A stretch of DNA of 64,000 nt, taken from CAZGRP01 sp964527995. GTDB taxonomy: Bacteria; Zhuqueibacterota; Zhuqueibacteria; Oceanimicrobiales; CAZGRP01. Where the stretch lies: positions 1 to 64,000 of the forward strand of contig CAZGRP010000021.1 of assembly GCA_964527995.1 (NCBI GenBank), written 5' to 3'. This document shows positions 61,227-64,000 of this stretch, one piece after another; position 1 is the first letter of the stretch; each line of letters opens with the position of its first letter. The notes beneath the pieces were generated by a model that saw only the letters and a program-made list of their open reading frames with translations, did no database searches and had not been told where the DNA came from. The position numbers were made by a program, and so were the translations under genes.

Positions 61227-63302
61227 TTGTCATCGAAGAAAGAAAAAATTCTGGTAACCAGTGCGTTGCCGTATGCCAACGGCCCCCTGCACCTGGGGCA
61301 CCTGGCGGGTGCTTATCTGCCCGCCGATATCTTCGTGCGCTATCACCGGTTGAAGGGGCACGACATCATCCATGTCTGCGGCTCCGATGAGCACGGCGTG
61401 CCGATCACCCTCCAGGCAGCGCGTCAGGGCGTCTCGCCCCAGGAGATCGTCGATCGTTTCCACGAGCGCAACAAGAACGCCTTCCAGACCTTCGGCATCG
61501 CTTTTGACCACTACAGCCGCACCAGCCTGCCGATCCACTACGAGACGGCCCAGGAGTTCTTTCTCCACCTCCATCGCAAGGGTATTTTCAAGAAGAAGAC
61601 CGAGAAGCAGCTCTACGACGCTGAAAGGCAGATGTTCTTGCCGGACAGGTACGTCGTCGGCACCTGTCCGGTCTGCGGGTATGAGAACGCCTACGGAGAT
61701 CAGTGCGAGCACTGTGGCTCTGCTTTGAGCCCGATGGAGTTGATCAACCCGCGCAGCGTGCTCACCGGTAGTCGTCCGGAGGTTCGAGAGACAACCCACT
61801 GGTATTTGCCGCTGGGCGACCTCCAGCCGCAACTCGAGAAGTGGATCTATTCGAAGAAGAACTGGAAACCGAACGTGTTCAGTCAGGTCAAAGCCTGGCT
61901 GGACCACGGGCTGGCCGACCGGGCCGTGACCCGCGACCTCGAGTGGGGAGTGCCCGTACCTCTCGAGGAAGCCCGCGGCAAGGTGCTCTATGTGTGGTTC
62001 GAAGCACCGATCGGCTATATTTCAGCAACCAAGGATTGGGCCATCCAGGCAGGCAAGCCCGACTTGTGGAAAGAGTACTGGCTCGACCCACAGACAAGAC
62101 TGTTTCACTTCATTGGGAAGGACAACATCGTCTTCCATTGTCTGATCTTTCCCGCCATCCTCATGGCCTATGGTGGTTATGTGCTGCCGGAGAATGTTCC
62201 TGCCAACGAGTTTCTGAATCTCGAAGGCCGTAAGCTGTCCACCAGTCGAGGCTATGCGGTGTGGCTGGAAGACTACTTGCAGAAGTTTCCTGCCGACCCG
62301 TTGCGATATACCCTGGCCAGTACGCTGCCCGAAACCAAGGATTCCGATTTTTCCTGGAAGGATTTCCAGACTCGGAACAACAGCGAACTGGCCGGCATCC
62401 TGGGCAATTTTGTGAATCGAACTCTCACCTTTGCGCGGCGGAATTTCGATGGTAGGGTGCCGCGAGCCCATGCCCTCGATGACCTCGATCGCTGGATGCT
62501 CGGCCGACTGTCGGCGGCGGCGGCACGGATCGGCGACAGCATCGAACGGTTCGAGTTTCGCCGGGCCACCCGCCAGGTGATCGACATCGCCCGGGATGCC
62601 AACAAGTACTTCAATGACCAGGAGCCGTGGCGGACGCTGACCGAAGAGCCGCAAAAGTGCGGCACGACGATTCATGTCTGCATCCGCACGTGCAAAACCC
62701 TGGCGGTGCTGATGCAGCCGATTCTGCCTTTCTCGGCCCAACGACTTTGGAAAATGCTTGCACTGCCGGGCGACGTCGGCCTGCAGCGCTGGGATGAGGC
62801 GGCGGAGTTTCCGGTTCTTGCAGGTCACCGGCTGGCGCGCCCCGAGATCCTGTTCCATAAGATTGAAGACAGCGCCATCGCAGCGGAAATCGACAAACTC
62901 CAGGCTGCTGCCCGGGCCCTGGAGGAGAGCTCCACACCGGTTGCTTCCGAGACGCCGAAACAGAAGGAGAAGCAAGAGTTGATCTCGATCGAGGAGTTTC
63001 AACGACTGGATTTGCGAGTGGCCGTGGTGCAGAAGGCCGAAGCCGTCAAGGGTGCCGACAAACTTCTCCGGCTGGAGATCGACGTTGGCGGCGAGAAGCG
63101 ACAAATCGTCGCGGGCATCGCCCAGCACTACGCACCGGAGCAGCTCGTCGGAAAACGCATCATCGTGGTGGCCAATCTGGAGCCGGCGACGATCCGGGGG
63201 ATCGAGTCGCAAGGGATGCTGCTGGCTGCCGAAGACGATCAGGGGCACCTTGCTTTGCTGACGCCGGATGGCGAGATCGCCAGCGGCACCCCAGTCCGCT
63301 AA
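61227..63302 (+). CDS. metG: Methionyl-tRNA synthetase
   Basis: 691 residues from a TTG start with AGGAGA 6 bases upstream. HIGH motif as 'NGPLHLGHLAG', zinc site 'CPVCGYENAYGDQCEHC', KMSKS as 'KLSTSRG', and an anticodon-binding helical domain. A C-terminal Trbp111/EMAP-like tRNA-binding domain follows (about 580-691: 'LDLRVAVVQKAEAVKGADKL' start) that drives dimerisation. Charges initiator and elongator tRNA-Met. Followed by tatD with 12 bases between, the same order as metS-tatD in Firmicutes. Confidence 0.96.
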   Translation: MSSKKEKILVTSALPYANGPLHLGHLAGAYLPADIFVRYHRLKGHDIIHVCGSDEHGVPITLQAARQGVSPQEIVDRFHERNKNAFQTFGIAFDHYSRTSLPIHYETAQEFFLHLHRKGIFKKKTEKQLYDAERQMFLPDRYVVGTCPVCGYENAYGDQCEHCGSALSPMELINPRSVLTGSRPEVRETTHWYLPLGDLQPQLEKWIYSKKNWKPNVFSQVKAWLDHGLADRAVTRDLEWGVPVPLEEARGKVLYVWFEAPIGYISATKDWAIQAGKPDLWKEYWLDPQTRLFHFIGKDNIVFHCLIFPAILMAYGGYVLPENVPANEFLNLEGRKLSTSRGYAVWLEDYLQKFPADPLRYTLASTLPETKDSDFSWKDFQTRNNSELAGILGNFVNRTLTFARRNFDGRVPRAHALDDLDRWMLGRLSAAAARIGDSIERFEFRRATRQVIDIARDANKYFNDQEPWRTLTEEPQKCGTTIHVCIRTCKTLAVLMQPILPFSAQRLWKMLALPGDVGLQRWDEAAEFPVLAGHRLARPEILFHKIEDSAIAAEIDKLQAAARALEESSTPVASETPKQKEKQELISIEEFQRLDLRVAVVQKAEAVKGADKLLRLEIDVGGEKRQIVAGIAQHYAPEQLVGKRIIVVANLEPATIRGIESQGMLLAAEDDQGHLALLTPDGEIASGTPVR

Positions 63303-63314
63303 CACCGCCCGCCG

Positions 63315-64000
63315 ATGATCGACACCCATGCACATCTGGCCATCGACTGGTTCGACGCCGACCGCCAGGAGGTCCTCGGCCGGGCAAGCGAGGCCGGGGT
63401 GGAGCAGATCATTACGGTGGGCACCACCCTGGAAGATTCGCGTGTGAGCGTTGAGCTGGCAGAGCGGTTTCCGGAGCTCTTCGCTGCGGTGGGTGTTCAT
63501 CCAAACGAGGCCGCAGAGTTCGACATGGCTGCCATCGATCGACTGCGCCAGTGGTGCCGGCACCCGAAGGTCGTGGCCATCGGTGAGATCGGTCTCGACT
63601 TCTACCGCGATCGCGTCCCGCGCCAAAAGCAGAAAGAAGCACTGCAGGCGCAAGTCGATCTGGCCAGAGAAGAGCGACTGCCGGTCATTCTTCACCACCG
63701 CCAGGCGACGGCGGAGCTGGTCCGATTTTTTGACGAGGTGGGCACGGACGGCGTGTCCGGCGTATTTCACTGCTTTTCGGGCGGCATCGAAATTGTCCAG
63801 GAAGTCCTCGAGTTGGGCTTTTTCATTTCCTTTGCCGGTAACCTGACATTCAAGAAATCGACTTTGCCCGAGGTTGCCGCGGCAGTGCCACTGGAGCGCC
63901 AACTGCTGGAGACCGACTCGCCCTTCCTGGCACCAATGCCGATGCGCGGCCGGCGCAACGAGCCGGCCTTCGTCGTGCATACCGCCAGGAGGCTGGCTGA
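63315..64000 (+). CDS. TatD-family metal-dependent hydrolase (DNase), runs past the window end
   Basis: 228 codons visible with no stop, so the 3' end is outside. Metal ligands: 'MIDTHAHL', 'GEIGLDFYRD', 'PVILHHR' (His), 'FHCFSGG', and 'LLETDSPFLAP' (Asp). TIM-barrel amidohydrolase fold, with 3'-5' DNase/RNase activity in the E. coli member. ATG at 63315, 12 bases after metG, with no strong ribosome-binding site. The order metG-tatD is widely conserved. Confidence 0.92.
   Translation, partial: MIDTHAHLAIDWFDADRQEVLGRASEAGVEQIITVGTTLEDSRVSVELAERFPELFAAVGVHPNEAAEFDMAAIDRLRQWCRHPKVVAIGEIGLDFYRDRVPRQKQKEALQAQVDLAREERLPVILHHRQATAELVRFFDEVGTDGVSGVFHCFSGGIEIVQEVLELGFFISFAGNLTFKKSTLPEVAAAVPLERQLLETDSPFLAPMPMRGRRNEPAFVVHTARRLA

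Noticed and set aside
60117..63302. A single open frame fusing a PSP1 protein to methionyl-tRNA synthetase
   Set aside because: It is bridged only by 100 N that happen to keep frame; the two parts are separate genes and metG has its own ribosome-binding site and TTG start.

Overview
The window is a chromosomal replication-origin neighbourhood from a Gram-negative, probably FCB-superphylum bacterium (KSB1/Calditrichaeota-like is my best guess). The reasons are: a Bacteroidetes/Chlorobi-type fused GlmU homologue; the FCB family usually mislabelled 'asparagine synthetase B'; DUF4175 and DUF4159 proteins; an outer-membrane patatin-POTRA-barrel; and SurA-type parvulins and lipoprotein signal sequences. 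A run of exactly 100 N (61038-61137) marks a scaffold join, so this is a draft or metagenome assembly. There are no rRNA or tRNA genes, insertion sequences, phage genes or CRISPR arrays that I can see. Nearly everything is housekeeping or envelope biology, not accessory DNA.

Layout. The origin lies around rpmH-dnaA-dnaN (36.4-38.5 kb). DnaA boxes sit on both sides of dnaA, and an A+T-rich stretch lies before dnaN. Every gene left of the origin (1-36.4 kb) is on the minus strand and most genes to its right are on the plus strand, so transcription runs away from the origin on both arms. Two perfect parS palindromes lie 4-6 kb left of the dnaA promoter, around mnmG. parA and parB are not in the window.

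Left arm, reading away from the origin. A run of about 13 kb goes rpmH, rnpA, yidD, yidC, mnmE, mnmG, rsmG, murQ, mfd and two parvulin-type isomerase/chaperone genes, ending at a terminator near 23.05 kb. Next comes an envelope/secretion operon: a membrane lipoprotein, a 5'-nucleotidase-type phosphoesterase, an M14 carboxypeptidase and a DUF456 protein. After that: DUF4159, DUF4175 (a large Gln-rich coiled coil), a TPR protein and the '422-aa asparagine-synthetase-B-like' protein. Then yjbQ, pdxA, a methyltransferase, ftsE, ftsX, the hrcA-grpE-dnaJ chaperone operon (with a possible attenuator between hrcA and grpE), and a small competence/pilus-like group (ComEA-like, PilM-like, PilN/PilO-like).

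Right arm. dnaA, dnaN, recF, dciA-like, gyrB, gyrA and an uncharacterised 470-aa protein are followed by a convergent patatin/barrel gene. Next is an amino-sugar/cell-wall recycling group (bioY, an unknown TIM-barrel hydrolase-like protein, a BadF-type amino-sugar kinase, anmK, a GlmU-like protein, nagB), which matches murQ on the other arm. Then come an AI-2E-family permease with a cyclic-nucleotide-binding protein, an EnvC-like amidase activator (partner of FtsEX), holB, ricT (cut by the gap), metG and the start of tatD.

The least understood material is the DUF4159-DUF4175-TPR-'AsnB-like' operon, the TIM-barrel protein inside the recycling group, the 470-aa protein after gyrA, and several regulatory structures: an attenuator-like triple arm, a palindrome in the dnaA promoter, and a structured bioY leader. 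I do not see a clear new defence or mobile system.
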